Below are positions 6,186-18,729 of a DNA stretch of 64,000 nt, in pieces. A model generated the notes under the pieces. The model was not told where the DNA came from. It saw only the letters and a list, made by a program, of their open reading frames with translations, and made no database searches. The stretch is from Arthrobacter citreus. Its GTDB lineage: Bacteria; Bacillota; Bacilli; Bacillales; Bacillaceae_G. The position numbers and the translations under genes were made by a program. The stretch covers positions 868,001-932,000 of the forward strand of contig CP053688.1 in NCBI GenBank assembly GCA_013200995.1. Reading direction: 5' to 3'. Every line of letters starts with the position of its first letter. Position 1 is the first letter of the stretch.

Positions 6186-8116
6186 GCTTCAACTTGGTCG
6201 CTCAGTTAGGTTTACGTGACAATGGCTTCGCTTCTGGCCTAAGGCGTGCTCAACGTTCAATGAGCGGGCTAAAAACTGGCGTTGGCGGAGTTGTTGCATC
6301 GTTTGGTGCCTTGGCGGCTGGTGCTGGTGTAGCTGCTACGGCGATGTCTTCAGTAAAAAAAGCGATGGACTTCGAAAGTCAGATGTCATCAATTAAAGCA
6401 CTTACGAATAGCTCTAGCGCAGAAATGGCACAGTTCCAGAAGCTTGCGTTAGATGCCGGTGCTGCAACGAAATATAGCGCGCTTGAAGCTGCGCAAGGAA
6501 TAGAAGAGCTTTCAAAAGCCGGACTTTCCGTAGCTACGATAAAAGCAGGAGGATTACGATCCGCCCTAGATTTAGCAACTGCTGGGGGTCTTAATTTGGC
6601 AGAAGCGAGTGAGATTATGAGTACTTCCCTTAACTCGTTTAGTAAAGATTCAATGACCGCAGCCGACGCCGCAAACATACTTGCAGGCACAGCGAATGCA
6701 TCAGCAACGGACGTACACGATCTGAAATACTCGCTTTCGATGGTTGCAGCGGTTGCAAGCGGAGTCGGACTATCTTTAAGGGATACAAGTGCGGCATTAG
6801 GTGTGTTAGCTAATAAAGGTCTTAAAGGATCTGACGCGGGTACATCTTTGAAATCTCTATTGCTTCAACTTCAGCCAACGACGAAAAAGACTGCGAAATT
6901 ATTTAATGTACTCGGACTAGAGACGGATAAAACCGGAAATGCCTTCTACGATGCAAAAGGTAACATTAAGTCAATGGCGGAAATCGCTGGCGTTCTTCAC
7001 GATAAGTTTAAAGATTTGACGAATGGTGAACGTACAGCAACTTTTAAAGAGGCGTTCGGGACCGACGCGATTCGAGCAGCGACTATTCTATATGAAGCCG
7101 GATCAAAAGGCGTTAAGGACTTTAATAAAGAGATGACTAAGGTAACTGCGTTAAGTGTCGCTAAGGAGAAGATGGACAATGCTGCTGGAGCAGTCGAACA
7201 ATTTAAAGGCGCGTTGGAGACGTTACAAATTTCCGTTCTCTTACCTTTAATGCCTACGATTAGGAAAGCTGCGACCAATGCTGCAGACTTTATGTCCAAT
7301 TTAAAGCCAGCGACAATTAAAGAATGGGGCGACAATATCAAAAATGCCGGCGAGAAGCTCTATAATTTCGCTAAATTTATTTACGATAATTGGAAGCCAA
7401 TAAAAGAGGCGTTTATCGCTCTTTCAGTAGGAATTATAGCGGCTAAAGTTGCGATGATCGGATTTGATATAGCTGCGATGGCTAACCCATTAGGACTTAT
7501 AGTAGCGGCAGTATTTGCTTGCGCAGCAGCATTTATATATCTATACCGAAATTGGGATACGGTTAAAGCGAAAGCGATTGAACTTTGGAATAAATTAGGG
7601 CCGTTTAAAGGATTGCTTTTAGGCTTGATTGGTCCTATAGGCTTGTTGATTGGAGCAGGTATAGCTCTTAAAAACAATTGGTCAAATGTTTGGTCGACTA
7701 TTCAACGAGGAGCAGCTACGGCGGTAAATAGTGTAATCGGGAAAATCAATGCATTAATTAGAACGATCAATTTAATTCCTGGCGTAAATGTCCCTATTAT
7801 TCCGAAGGTTAGTTGGGGGAATACAAAGGCGGGCAGCTACGTAAGTGGCGGAATTCAAAGTAGTTCGCATATTACAAGAAAATCGCATCATGCCGGGCTT
7901 TCAAACGTGCCATATGACGGATATGCAGCAAATTTACACCGCGGAGAAAGGGTCCTAACGGCAGTTGAGAACAATGAGTATAAGAAAAACGGCGGAAAAA
8001 GTGGCGTTGTAAATTTAACCGTTAACTATCAAGCGACCGGTCATACGGAGCAAGACGCTAAAAACTTGATGTACACGATGGCTCGATTAATTGAAAAAGA
8101 AGGAGCGTGGGCTTAA
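6182..8116 (+). CDS. Phage tail tape-measure protein (TP901 type)
   Basis: Tape-measure proteins set tail length in siphophages and occupy the tail lumen. The 644-residue product has an N-terminal low-complexity Gly/Ala region with a hydrophobic stretch (about 30-55) and then a PhageMin_Tail/TP901 core (about 65-270). That core carries the characteristic ATKYSALEAAQGIEELSKAG and GLSLRDTSAALGVLA patterns. Two or more hydrophobic segments follow (about 410-455 and 475-495), and the C-terminal YDGYAANLHRGERVLTAVE motif is usual in this family. It is short for a tape measure. It overlaps both neighbours (ATGA and TAATG). No other tail gene was found near it. Confidence 0.9.
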   Translation: MSFNLVAQLGLRDNGFASGLRRAQRSMSGLKTGVGGVVASFGALAAGAGVAATAMSSVKKAMDFESQMSSIKALTNSSSAEMAQFQKLALDAGAATKYSALEAAQGIEELSKAGLSVATIKAGGLRSALDLATAGGLNLAEASEIMSTSLNSFSKDSMTAADAANILAGTANASATDVHDLKYSLSMVAAVASGVGLSLRDTSAALGVLANKGLKGSDAGTSLKSLLLQLQPTTKKTAKLFNVLGLETDKTGNAFYDAKGNIKSMAEIAGVLHDKFKDLTNGERTATFKEAFGTDAIRAATILYEAGSKGVKDFNKEMTKVTALSVAKEKMDNAAGAVEQFKGALETLQISVLLPLMPTIRKAATNAADFMSNLKPATIKEWGDNIKNAGEKLYNFAKFIYDNWKPIKEAFIALSVGIIAAKVAMIGFDIAAMANPLGLIVAAVFACAAAFIYLYRNWDTVKAKAIELWNKLGPFKGLLLGLIGPIGLLIGAGIALKNNWSNVWSTIQRGAATAVNSVIGKINALIRTINLIPGVNVPIIPKVSWGNTKAGSYVSGGIQSSSHITRKSHHAGLSNVPYDGYAANLHRGERVLTAVENNEYKKNGGKSGVVNLTVNYQATGHTEQDAKNLMYTMARLIEKEGAWA

Positions 8117-8637
8117 TGGAATTAGACTTAAAAAAGCTTGACGAAGACATCCGCAGATTCGACGAAGAACTAGAGGAAATAAAGCGCGAGCGTGTAGCGA
8201 AGGGATTGCCGGCTGAAAGACCGTCTAGCTTTGTTTCGTTAAAATTAGCGCAGACTTTGCTAGACCGAGTATGTCCGTTACGTAACATTATCATAAGGTA
8301 CGCTTCACTAGTCGGAGCTTCTATGAGGGTACAACCGTTAGATATCGGCAAGCTACGAGATAAGTATGCGACGGACTTAACGTTATTATCGGAATCGGTC
8401 GGAGTTTTTAGTGGATTAACAGGTACCGCGATGCTTGACTGTTTCACTAAAATCGAAAGAGCAATCGACGCTGACGAGTATGATGCGATGGATTTAGTCC
8501 GTGAATTGTACGTTAATATCGAGTTCTTTCTTGATCGTCCGGCTCTATATGATTGGTTAGTTGAAGAGAGCCTGGCAGTTATAGATGACGAAGAAGAAGC
8601 GAAAGCGCATTACGAAACAATAAAACATTTAATTTAA
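8116..8637 (+). CDS. Unknown protein after tape measure
   Basis: A 173-residue acidic, helical protein. The ATG at 8116 overlaps the tape-measure stop as TAATG and has AAGGAG 11 bases upstream. An in-frame GTG at 8107 would overlap that site, so the ATG is preferred. No domain recognised. In phages a distal-tail gene would be expected here, but length and composition do not suggest one. Confidence 0.55.
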   Translation: MELDLKKLDEDIRRFDEELEEIKRERVAKGLPAERPSSFVSLKLAQTLLDRVCPLRNIIIRYASLVGASMRVQPLDIGKLRDKYATDLTLLSESVGVFSGLTGTAMLDCFTKIERAIDADEYDAMDLVRELYVNIEFFLDRPALYDWLVEESLAVIDDEEEAKAHYETIKHLI

Positions 8638-8650
8638 GGGGAGCGATAAT

Positions 8651-9058
8651 ATGAAAGCAAGCGATTTAAAGAAACGGCTGACGGATCAGCAGGCGAAAGC
8701 GGCGTATCTATTAGTATTAAACGATTTCGAGGGCGGGCAGCAAACGCAAGAGGAAATTGCGCAAGAAGTAGGTGTTAGTCGCAGAACGCTTTTAGAGTGG
8801 CGTAGAAAGTCTGACTTTATTGCGTATCAAAGCGCGCTATCGGACCAACACCTCGAAGCTTACCGCAGTAAAGCCGATAAAATGCTTATCGAGTTAATCG
8901 AGAAGGGTTATACGAAAGCGCTCGACTTGTACTATACGTTATTAGGACGTAAGGTAACGAAATCAGAAACGACTGAAGTCCGTCAAACTACTACGTATAT
9001 GAGCGACGATGATATCCAAGCGGAATTAGAAAAGCTTTCGAAATCGATCGGGGGATAA
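8651..9058 (+). CDS. phBC6A51-family HTH protein (terminase small-subunit-like)
   Basis: A 135-residue protein with an N-terminal helix-turn-helix (about residues 32-60: TQEEIAQEVGVSRRTLLEWRRKS), followed by a helical region and an acidic C-terminus. This is the arrangement of the phBC6A51-family HTH proteins of Bacillus prophages, which are related to terminase small subunits and transposase-type HTHs. A small terminase subunit would bind the packaging site, but no large subunit follows: the element ends here with a terminator. A regulatory role is the alternative. Confidence 0.7.
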   Translation: MKASDLKKRLTDQQAKAAYLLVLNDFEGGQQTQEEIAQEVGVSRRTLLEWRRKSDFIAYQSALSDQHLEAYRSKADKMLIELIEKGYTKALDLYYTLLGRKVTKSETTEVRQTTTYMSDDDIQAELEKLSKSIGG

Positions 9059-9060
9059 TT

Positions 9061-9094
9061 GGCGGCACCTTAACGGGTGTCGTCTCTTTTTTTT
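9061..9094 (+). terminator. Terminator at the right end of the phage-like element
   Basis: CGGCACC pairs with GGTGTCG over a TTAACG loop, followed by TCTCTTTTTTTT. The remaining 9095-9241 bases hold nothing recognisable. Confidence 0.75.
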
Positions 9095-9241
9095 GTATTA
9101 TTAGCGCGGTTTCTCCGTAAAAGTGACCGTAATTATACTAGCATTGACCGGGATATCCTTATATATTCACCGCAAAATAACGTTTGAAAATACAAGCATA
9201 ATCGGATAAAATAGGCGAGAAGAACCTCGTCAAAAAACAAC

Positions 9242-9266
9242 AAAAAAGACCGAAAAAATCGGTCTC
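9242..9266 (-). terminator. Terminator of prfC
   Basis: On the minus strand GACCGA-TTTTT-TCGGTC is followed by TTTTTTG, just after the prfC stop. Confidence 0.75.
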
Positions 9267-9275
9267 CTTCGTCAA

Positions 9276-10871
9276 TTAATCTACTTGTATTTCATTATTA
9301 ACATCAAGAGCTTCAACTAGTTCTAATTCCTCATGACGTTCCTTAAAGCGGTTGAAAGTAAATTCATTTGCAAATAAGAATAAAGGACGTTCGAAACGGT
9401 CATATACTAGCATGTTACGCATATCTTGGTATTTTTTTAGACCTTTTACATCATCAGTTTTAACCCAACGAGCAATATTATAGTCTACATGGTCTTTACG
9501 GATATCAGAACCATATTCATTTTTTAAACGATACTCGAAAACTTCAAATTGAAGCTGTCCAACTGCACCTAAAATAACTTCATTAAATTCATTTTTATAA
9601 ACTTGAATCGCACCTTCTTGAGCTAATTGCTCAACGCCTTTATGGAAGTGCTTAGATTTTAATGAGTTAACTGGGCTAACACGTAAGAAAAGCTCAGGTG
9701 GGAAAGTTGGTAATGGTTCAAAGAATAATTTTTGTTTACCGGATGTAATTGTATCTCCAATTTGGTAAGTACCAGAATCATAAATACCAATTACATCACC
9801 AGCATATGCACGGTCGATTGTTTCTCGATCATTTGCCATTAATTGTGTTGACTGGCTTAATTTAATTTGTTTTCCAGTACGAGAAAGCATTACGTTCATA
9901 CCTCGTTCAAATACACCTGAACAAATTCGTAAAAATGCAATACGGTCACGATGCGCTGGATTCATATTAGCTTGAATCTTGAAAATAAATCCACTAAATA
10001 CTTCATCCGTCGGATTTACTTCACCGTTTACCGTTTTACGTGGTCCTGGAGATGGTGACATATCTAAGAAGTGATTTAAAAATGGTGTAACTCCAAAATC
10101 AACTAATGCTGTTCCAAAGAACACAGGAGTCAATTCACCAGATTGAACCAAATCTAAATTAAATTCATTACCAGCACCTTCTAATAGATCAACTTCATCA
10201 CGTAAATTTTCTAAATTAGATTGCTCTAAACGAGCTTCTAATTCTGGACCGTGAACGCCTTCTGAACCTAGTTTAATGACTTCGTCTTTACGGAAAAGAT
10301 GAACTTCGTTTTCTAGACGATCATATACTCCTTCAAATTGCATACCACTACCAATTGGCCAAGTCACTGCTACAGAAGGCATACCTAGAACTTCTTCTAA
10401 TTCTTCCATTAATTCTAAAGGATCTTTAGCTTGGCGATCTAATTTATTCATAAAAGTAAAAATAGGAATTCCACGCATACGACAAACTTGGAAAAGCTTT
10501 TTAGTCTGTGCTTCAATACCTTTTGCAGCGTCAATTACCATTACCGCAGAGTCAACAGAAGTTAGTACACGATATGTATCTTCACCAAAATCATTATGAC
10601 CAGGAGTATCCATAATTGATACCATTTTTTCATCATATTCAAATTGCATAACTGAAGATGTTACAGAAATTCCACGTTGCTTTTCGATTTCCATCCAGTC
10701 AGACTTTGCATATTTTGAATTCTTTTGAGCTTTTACAGTTCCAGCTTCACGAATTGCTCCACCGTGAAGTAGTAATTTTTCAGTTAAAGTTGTTTTACCT
10801 GCATCCGGGTGAGAAATAATTCCGAAAATACGGCGCTTAGCAACTTCATTCATTAATTCTTTATTTGCCAT
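9276..10871 (-). CDS. prfC: Peptide chain release factor 3
   Basis: RF3 is a translational GTPase that removes RF1/RF2 from the ribosome after peptide release. The 531-residue length and features fit: G1 loop SHPDAGKTT (Lys26), the G2 region with GISVTSSV, DTPGHNDF (G3), NKLDR (G4), and the EF-G-like domain II and RF3 C-terminal domain. The start ATG has AAAGGA upstream on the minus strand. B. subtilis lacks this gene while the B. cereus group has it, which helps place the organism. It is a single-gene unit, convergent with the phage-like element. Confidence 0.97.
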   Translation of the reverse strand: MANKELMNEVAKRRIFGIISHPDAGKTTLTEKLLLHGGAIREAGTVKAQKNSKYAKSDWMEIEKQRGISVTSSVMQFEYDEKMVSIMDTPGHNDFGEDTYRVLTSVDSAVMVIDAAKGIEAQTKKLFQVCRMRGIPIFTFMNKLDRQAKDPLELMEELEEVLGMPSVAVTWPIGSGMQFEGVYDRLENEVHLFRKDEVIKLGSEGVHGPELEARLEQSNLENLRDEVDLLEGAGNEFNLDLVQSGELTPVFFGTALVDFGVTPFLNHFLDMSPSPGPRKTVNGEVNPTDEVFSGFIFKIQANMNPAHRDRIAFLRICSGVFERGMNVMLSRTGKQIKLSQSTQLMANDRETIDRAYAGDVIGIYDSGTYQIGDTITSGKQKLFFEPLPTFPPELFLRVSPVNSLKSKHFHKGVEQLAQEGAIQVYKNEFNEVILGAVGQLQFEVFEYRLKNEYGSDIRKDHVDYNIARWVKTDDVKGLKKYQDMRNMLVYDRFERPLFLFANEFTFNRFKERHEELELVEALDVNNEIQVD

Positions 10872-10927
10872 CTATTATAAAGTCCTTTCTAAATCAAAGA
10901 TCATAATAAAATTTTTACATCCTATCT

Positions 10928-10956
10928 ATTATACTAGAATTCACCGTTTGATGAAA
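10928..10956 (-). promoter_or_regulatory. Promoter of prfC
   Basis: On the minus strand TTTCAT (10951-10956), a 17-base spacer and a perfect TATAAT (10928-10933), about 55 bases before the start codon. Confidence 0.55.
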
Positions 10957-11304
10957 CAATTTGTATGTAAGTTATAGTCAAAGTATATCCAATTATAAAA
11001 TTAGAATTTTATTTTTTAGTATAAATTACGTCATTTTTTATTAATGTATGAATTTTTTTACGGTAAAACTTTGTATTAGATTCATCAAGAATTAACTAAT
11101 AGGAGAAACCAGTTCTAAATGGACGAAATGATCTAAGGTTATTGATGAGTTGATAAGATGAATAAATATAAAAAAGGAAACTATCACTTATTTTAAAGTG
11201 GTAGATTCTTTTTATTATGACAAATGTACAAGCAGGTTAATGTCTTTCTGATTAATATATGTAGATTATGTTTTATTTAAAAAAGAGTGAGGAGTTAAAT
11301 AAAT
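10957..11304. other. Non-coding gap before the Ena locus
   Basis: AT-rich, with no supported gene. The only structure is an orphan terminator-like hairpin (11181-11216): CTATCACTT pairs with AAGTGGTAG before ATTCTTTTT. No clear start or RBS precedes it, so it could end an unrecognised small RNA reading from about 11050. No sporulation-sigma promoter could be identified with confidence. Confidence 0.5.
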
Positions 11305-11679
11305 ATGTCATCATGTAATTGTTCAACAACAACTTTAAGCTGCTGTCCAGAAAAGATTTTTGTACAAGATCAAGTATGTACTCCATGGCAAGCAGTTGGA
11401 GACGCTACGGCCGTTACCATTCCTTTATTTCAAAATAATATTAATCAAAATATTATTGGAACTGGGTTTGTTAAGTATGAGGTTGGCTCTGCTACTTTAC
11501 CAATACAAATTGTGTCTTTAAACACTGCAGGGGGTACGATTAATACTGAAACTGTAACTTTAGGTTCAAGCCTAGCGTTTACAATAAGAAGATTCGATGT
11601 AATACAAGCCATTATACCTATAGGAGCAGACATACTGTTTCAAGGTGAATTTTGTATAACGACGCGTTATTCAGTTTAA
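11305..11679 (+). CDS. Endospore appendage subunit, Ena/DUF3992 family (Ena1A-like)
   Basis: Ena subunits polymerise into pili-like fibres on B. cereus-group spores. They are jelly-roll beta domains cross-linked by disulfides from a flexible cysteine-bearing N-terminal connector. This 124-residue protein has that layout: Cys4, Cys6, Cys13-Cys14, then the family signature IFVQDQVC with Cys25, a beta-rich core, and a C-terminal GEFCITTRYSV with Cys117. GTGAGGAG precedes the ATG. It is followed 25 bases later by a second subunit gene, so the two are probably one transcript, as reported for ena1A-ena1B. Which paralogue it corresponds to cannot be settled by eye. Confidence 0.85.
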   Translation: MSSCNCSTTTLSCCPEKIFVQDQVCTPWQAVGDATAVTIPLFQNNINQNIIGTGFVKYEVGSATLPIQIVSLNTAGGTINTETVTLGSSLAFTIRRFDVIQAIIPIGADILFQGEFCITTRYSV

Positions 11680-11704
11680 ATAAAGAAAACGAGGGGATAA
11701 GCAA

Positions 11705-12040
11705 ATGTGCAACGGTTTAAGTTGTTGTTCAACTAAAAATATATTTCAAGATAAAGTATGTACTACTTGGCAAGTTAATACACCTGGGATTATTACGATT
11801 TATACTAATAACATAGCTCCAATCATATCAGCAACTGGATATGTTAAAAATGATACTGGAACAGACAATATCGTTGTGAATTTTTTAAGAGGAGGAACAG
11901 TAATTGACACTCTAAATGTTCCTCCGCAAAGCAGTGTCGGATTTTCAGAAAAATTATTTGATGAAATTCAAGTCGATACTACTGGGTTAACTGGCTCTGT
12001 AGAAGGAGAGTTTTGTATTACTGTTAGATATTCAATGTAA
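11705..12040 (+). CDS. Endospore appendage subunit, Ena/DUF3992 family (Ena1B-like)
   Basis: A 111-residue paralogue of the preceding subunit. It has Cys2, Cys7-Cys8, the IFQDKVC motif (Cys19), a compact beta core and GEFCITVRYSM with Cys104. The shorter connector before the CC pair differs from the first subunit. In known Ena fibres the N-terminal connector Cys pair bonds to cysteines of preceding subunits. All the required cysteines are present here. Likely the second gene of a two-gene operon. The collagen-like gene follows after 76 bases. Confidence 0.85.
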   Translation: MCNGLSCCSTKNIFQDKVCTTWQVNTPGIITIYTNNIAPIISATGYVKNDTGTDNIVVNFLRGGTVIDTLNVPPQSSVGFSEKLFDEIQVDTTGLTGSVEGEFCITVRYSM

Positions 12041-12107
12041 TATTTCATTTTATCTAAATAGTATTATTCACGATTATTTGAATGAACGATACTATGTAAT
12101 GAAATGA

Positions 12108-15941
<3,834 letters not shown>

Positions 15942-15962
15942 ATATACTATTTGTTATTTTAA

Positions 15963-16013
15963 AAAGTGACTACAAGTTATACTGCAAAGATTAATTGTGG
16001 TCACTTTTTTATT
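15963..16013 (+). terminator. Terminator of the collagen-like gene
   Basis: AAAGTGACTACAA pairs with TTGTGGTCACTTT (one G-U) around a 20-base loop, followed by a T run. Confidence 0.75.
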
Positions 16014-16101
16014 AAAATTTTAATATTAAAAGTATGGCTTAATAGTTTAAAAGTTTAGTCATACATATGTTATAAATTTTACGCTATTAGGAGGGATTAA
16101 A

Positions 16102-16560
16102 ATGAAACCAAAAAGACCAGATATACCAAATTTACCAAATTTACCAAGTTTTTCCTCACCACTTTCTCCTCCACCTCCTCTGCCACCCGTACCACCGCCA
16201 GTACCTCCGACACCACCGTCTCCAATACCAATGCCATCAAAGTGTGATCCATGTATTCCAATCGATCTTTGTGGGAATATTTTTATTCAAGAAGTTCTTT
16301 GTCAACCAGTTGTATTATGGGAGTTAGGAAGTAATTTAAATGCTCTAGCAACAATTTCAATCTTTAACAGTGAAGGCAGTACTGGACCAATCACAATTGA
16401 AATAAATAGCAATAGTACTCATATAATTGCAGTGTTGCCAGGGAATACGTCTAGTTACACTAGTAAAAATATAAAGTCTGTAAAAATCTTACCTTCAAGC
16501 GAGTCTCCAATCTATCTAGAAGGAAAATATTGTATTACTGGTAGAATACTGGAAAAATAA
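16102..16560 (+). CDS. Ena/DUF3992-type protein with proline-rich arm (possible anchor or Ena1C-like)
   Basis: The 152-residue protein has a 45-residue N-terminal arm dominated by proline (PPPP/PPVPP runs), then Cys48, Cys51, Cys57 and the Ena signature IFIQEVLC (Cys67). A beta-rich core and GKYCITGRI with Cys144 follow. The core matches the two Ena subunits upstream, but the arm is unlike their short connectors and could span or anchor to the exosporium/collagen layer. It has its own RBS (TTAGGAGGG) and lies after a terminator, so it is separately transcribed, as ena1C is in B. cereus. Assignment to base, tip or anchor is inference. Confidence 0.75.
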   Translation: MKPKRPDIPNLPNLPSFSSPLSPPPPLPPVPPPVPPTPPSPIPMPSKCDPCIPIDLCGNIFIQEVLCQPVVLWELGSNLNALATISIFNSEGSTGPITIEINSNSTHIIAVLPGNTSSYTSKNIKSVKILPSSESPIYLEGKYCITGRILEK

Positions 16561-16581
16561 TAAATATTTTATTAAATTTTA

Positions 16582-16615
16582 AGTTTATTGCAAAAGTGCA
16601 ATGAACTTTTTTTAT
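16582..16615 (+). terminator. Terminator of the third Ena-type gene
   Basis: AGTTTATTGCA pairs with TGCAATGAACT (one G-U) over an AAAG loop, then TTTTTTT. Confidence 0.8.
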
Positions 16616-16675
16616 ATTTCAAAAAATAGGCGTACTTAATTTATTAGCTTTACATATGATTTAAAGAGTGGTATG

Positions 16676-16697
16676 GTTAGTTACATAAGTAACTAAC
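16676..16697. promoter_or_regulatory. Perfect palindrome, probable GntR/YtrA operator
   Basis: GTTAGTTAC and its exact reverse complement GTAACTAAC are separated by ATAA. The site ends 30 bases before the start codon of the GntR-family regulator, where autorepression would be expected. Confidence 0.7.
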
Positions 16698-16727
16698 TAA
16701 ACAACTAAGTAGAGAAGGATGCTGCTA

Positions 16728-17099
16728 ATGAAACCAACATTAGATGAATCACAGCCAATTTTTCAACAAATTGCGGTTATGATTATGGACGAAATTATTG
16801 ATGGAAGAATTAAAGAAGGTGAGCAAGTACCTTCAACAAATGAGTTATCACGATTTTTTAATATTAACCCTGCAACAGCAAGGAAAGGTCTACAAGCGTT
16901 AGTTGATAAAGAAATCATTTTCAAACAAAGAGGTGTAGGAATGTTTGTTTCTGAAGGTGCGAAAGAAAAGTTAATTCTAGAACGTAAACTTCAGTTTTAT
17001 GAAGAATATGTTGCACCTTTACTTAAAGAAGCTAACAGAATTCATTTAGACGAAGAGATGGTAATTGATTTAATCAAAAGAAAAAACGTTTCAAATTAG
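16728..17099 (+). CDS. GntR-family regulator, YtrA subfamily
   Basis: A 123-residue regulator with an N-terminal winged helix (PIFQQIAVMIMDEI...TNELSRFFNINPATARKGLQAL) and only a short dimerisation tail, as in the YtrA subfamily. Such proteins repress adjacent ABC-transporter genes. ATG 16728 is chosen over ATG 16719 because AGAAGG directly abuts the latter and is 9 bases from the former. It leads an operon with the ATPase and the membrane protein, and a palindrome upstream (16676-16697) is the likely operator. The inducer is unknown; cell-envelope stress is typical for the subfamily. Confidence 0.85.
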   Translation: MKPTLDESQPIFQQIAVMIMDEIIDGRIKEGEQVPSTNELSRFFNINPATARKGLQALVDKEIIFKQRGVGMFVSEGAKEKLILERKLQFYEEYVAPLLKEANRIHLDEEMVIDLIKRKNVSN

Positions 17100-17111
17100 G
17101 GGGATTAAAAA

Positions 17112-17990
17112 ATGATCGAAATTAAGAATTTAACATATGCCTATAATAATACGCCGGTATTAACTGGTTTTAATTTTAGTGAATCAGAGCCAAGGATTAT
17201 TGCATTATGGGGAAGAAATGGCGCAGGGAAAACAACTTTAATGAGTCTACTAGCAGGCCATTATAGACCGGATCAAGGATCAATTAAAATATTAGGTCAA
17301 GAGCCATATAATAATTTAAACGCTTTAGAAAATATTTGTTATATACAAGAAAATCATCCTTTTGGTCATAATTGGCGAATAGGAGATCTGTTAAGGTTTG
17401 GGAAATACTTTCATCCAAACTGGGATCAAGAATTTGCCGAACATTTAGTTGAACTCTTTGAGTTACCACCAAGGAAAAAGATTGAAAAGTTTTCAAAAGG
17501 AATGAAAACAGCGGCACAAATCATTTTAGGATTGGCAAGTAATGCGAAAATAACAATTCTCGACGAGCCAACGAATGGATTAGATGCTGTAAGAAGAAAA
17601 CAGTTTTACGATGCACTAATGGAAAGTTACGAAGAAAATCCAAGAATCATATTACTTTCAACGCATCATATTGAAGAAATTCAACCTTTATGTGAAACAA
17701 TGGTTGTTGTAGATGATGGCAAGTCACTATTTTATGAGCAAATGGAAGTAATGAGAGAAAAAGGAATTATTCTATCAGGTGAAATGGATGTAATAAAAGA
17801 AGTAACTAAAAATGTTTCAATACTTGAGTCTTCTAAAATAAGTTCAACTCAAAAAGTAATGATTGATGAACTATTTACTGCTGAATGGAAAAAAATCGCT
17901 GAGACAAATCAGCTTACAATTGAAAAAGCATCATTACAAGACTACCTAATAAATAAAACACTTAATAAGAATAAAGGGGTGAAAAAATGA
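17112..17990 (+). CDS. ABC transporter ATP-binding protein
   Basis: A 292-residue ATPase with Walker A GRNGAGKT (residues 34-41), Q-loop near residue 76, signature FSKGMKT (a degenerate LSGGQ as in the YtrB/BcrA type), Walker B ITILDEP and the H-loop STHH. The C-terminal ~70 residues extend beyond the ATPase core. With the permease at 17987 it should form an exporter-type ABC complex at the membrane. The permease start overlaps its stop by ATGA, so stoichiometric expression is likely. Substrate not deducible; antibiotic or envelope-stress export is the common role. Confidence 0.9.
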   Translation: MIEIKNLTYAYNNTPVLTGFNFSESEPRIIALWGRNGAGKTTLMSLLAGHYRPDQGSIKILGQEPYNNLNALENICYIQENHPFGHNWRIGDLLRFGKYFHPNWDQEFAEHLVELFELPPRKKIEKFSKGMKTAAQIILGLASNAKITILDEPTNGLDAVRRKQFYDALMESYEENPRIILLSTHHIEEIQPLCETMVVVDDGKSLFYEQMEVMREKGIILSGEMDVIKEVTKNVSILESSKISSTQKVMIDELFTAEWKKIAETNQLTIEKASLQDYLINKTLNKNKGVKK

Positions 17991-18688
17991 GGTCTATACA
18001 AGGTACTTATCAACTAGTTTTTGATGAATTTAAATGGTATTTTAAATTGTTTTCTTTAATTACTTTGTTCCTAACAGTTGTTTATTTATTGATTAGTGTA
18101 ATATTTAAGATACCTTTACAAACTGGTGCTGCATTATTTGGACCGACTTATGGGGGAATTTGTACATTTGCAGTAGCAGCATTAGTCATACCGTTTCAAG
18201 TTGCAATTGGATTAGGAAGTACAAGAAAGCAGTTTTTAAAATCATATAATGTGATGGCAGTAGTTATGGTAATTACAAGCATAACATACTTAAATATACT
18301 ATATTTCATTATGAATGCACTATTAGTCAAAGGAATAAATAGTTTTCGTTTTTTCCATCCTGCTAGATTAGTTTCTTCGGAATATCATTTCTTTACTTAT
18401 TATTGGGTAGATCTAATGATCGGGTTTATTATCCTAGGTCTTCCAGCATTCATTGCGGTATTAGTAAGACGTTTAGGTATTCTCTATTTTTTAATGACAC
18501 TCGTCATTTTAAGTATTGTCATTACTTTCATATCAATAAGTGGTGTAAGTTCAACCTTATTTTCATGGATTTTAACTATTAAGCCAATCAATCTATTTTC
18601 GTTAATCGGGCTATTAGGAATTGTACTTCAATTTTTAACATTTCCAATGATGAAAAATGCACCTTTAAAAATGAAAGGTAGAAATTAA
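17987..18688 (+). CDS. ABC transporter membrane protein
   Basis: A 233-residue hydrophobic protein with about six transmembrane segments (roughly 18-40, 55-75, 88-112, 140-160, 165-188, 200-220). It overlaps the ATPase gene by ATGA and is its evident partner. No extracellular domain large enough for ligand binding is visible. The operon ends at the strong terminator at 18730-18757. Confidence 0.85.
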   Translation: MRSIQGTYQLVFDEFKWYFKLFSLITLFLTVVYLLISVIFKIPLQTGAALFGPTYGGICTFAVAALVIPFQVAIGLGSTRKQFLKSYNVMAVVMVITSITYLNILYFIMNALLVKGINSFRFFHPARLVSSEYHFFTYYWVDLMIGFIILGLPAFIAVLVRRLGILYFLMTLVILSIVITFISISGVSSTLFSWILTIKPINLFSLIGLLGIVLQFLTFPMMKNAPLKMKGRN

Positions 18689-18729
18689 AAGTATTTAAAA
18701 TTTGACCTGACTATATCAAATGTGCAAAA

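Larger units (their letters stand above)
1..9094. mobile_element. Phage-like element (right-hand part, left end outside window)
   Basis: The stretch holds a divergent repressor/early-gene switch, small unknown genes packed with ATGA overlaps, an HTH protein downstream of repeats, a TP901-type tape-measure protein and a phBC6A51-type HTH protein. Codon use is visibly richer in CG-containing codons than in the host genes that follow. It ends before the convergent prfC gene. No terminase large subunit, portal, capsid, integrase or lysis gene lies in the visible part, and no attachment site could be identified. It may be a prophage end, a remnant, or a satellite/plasmid-like phage element. The right boundary near 9094 is inferred from the terminator and the change to host-like genes. 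Confidence 0.7.

Noticed and set aside
11220..11304. Sporulation sigma-K/E promoter before the Ena genes
   Set aside because: Sporulation control is expected, but no pair of hexamers with proper spacing could be recognised.
16064..16072. CATATGTTA as a sigma-K -10 before the third Ena-type gene
   Set aside because: It fits CATANNNTA, but no AC-type -35 is at the right distance.
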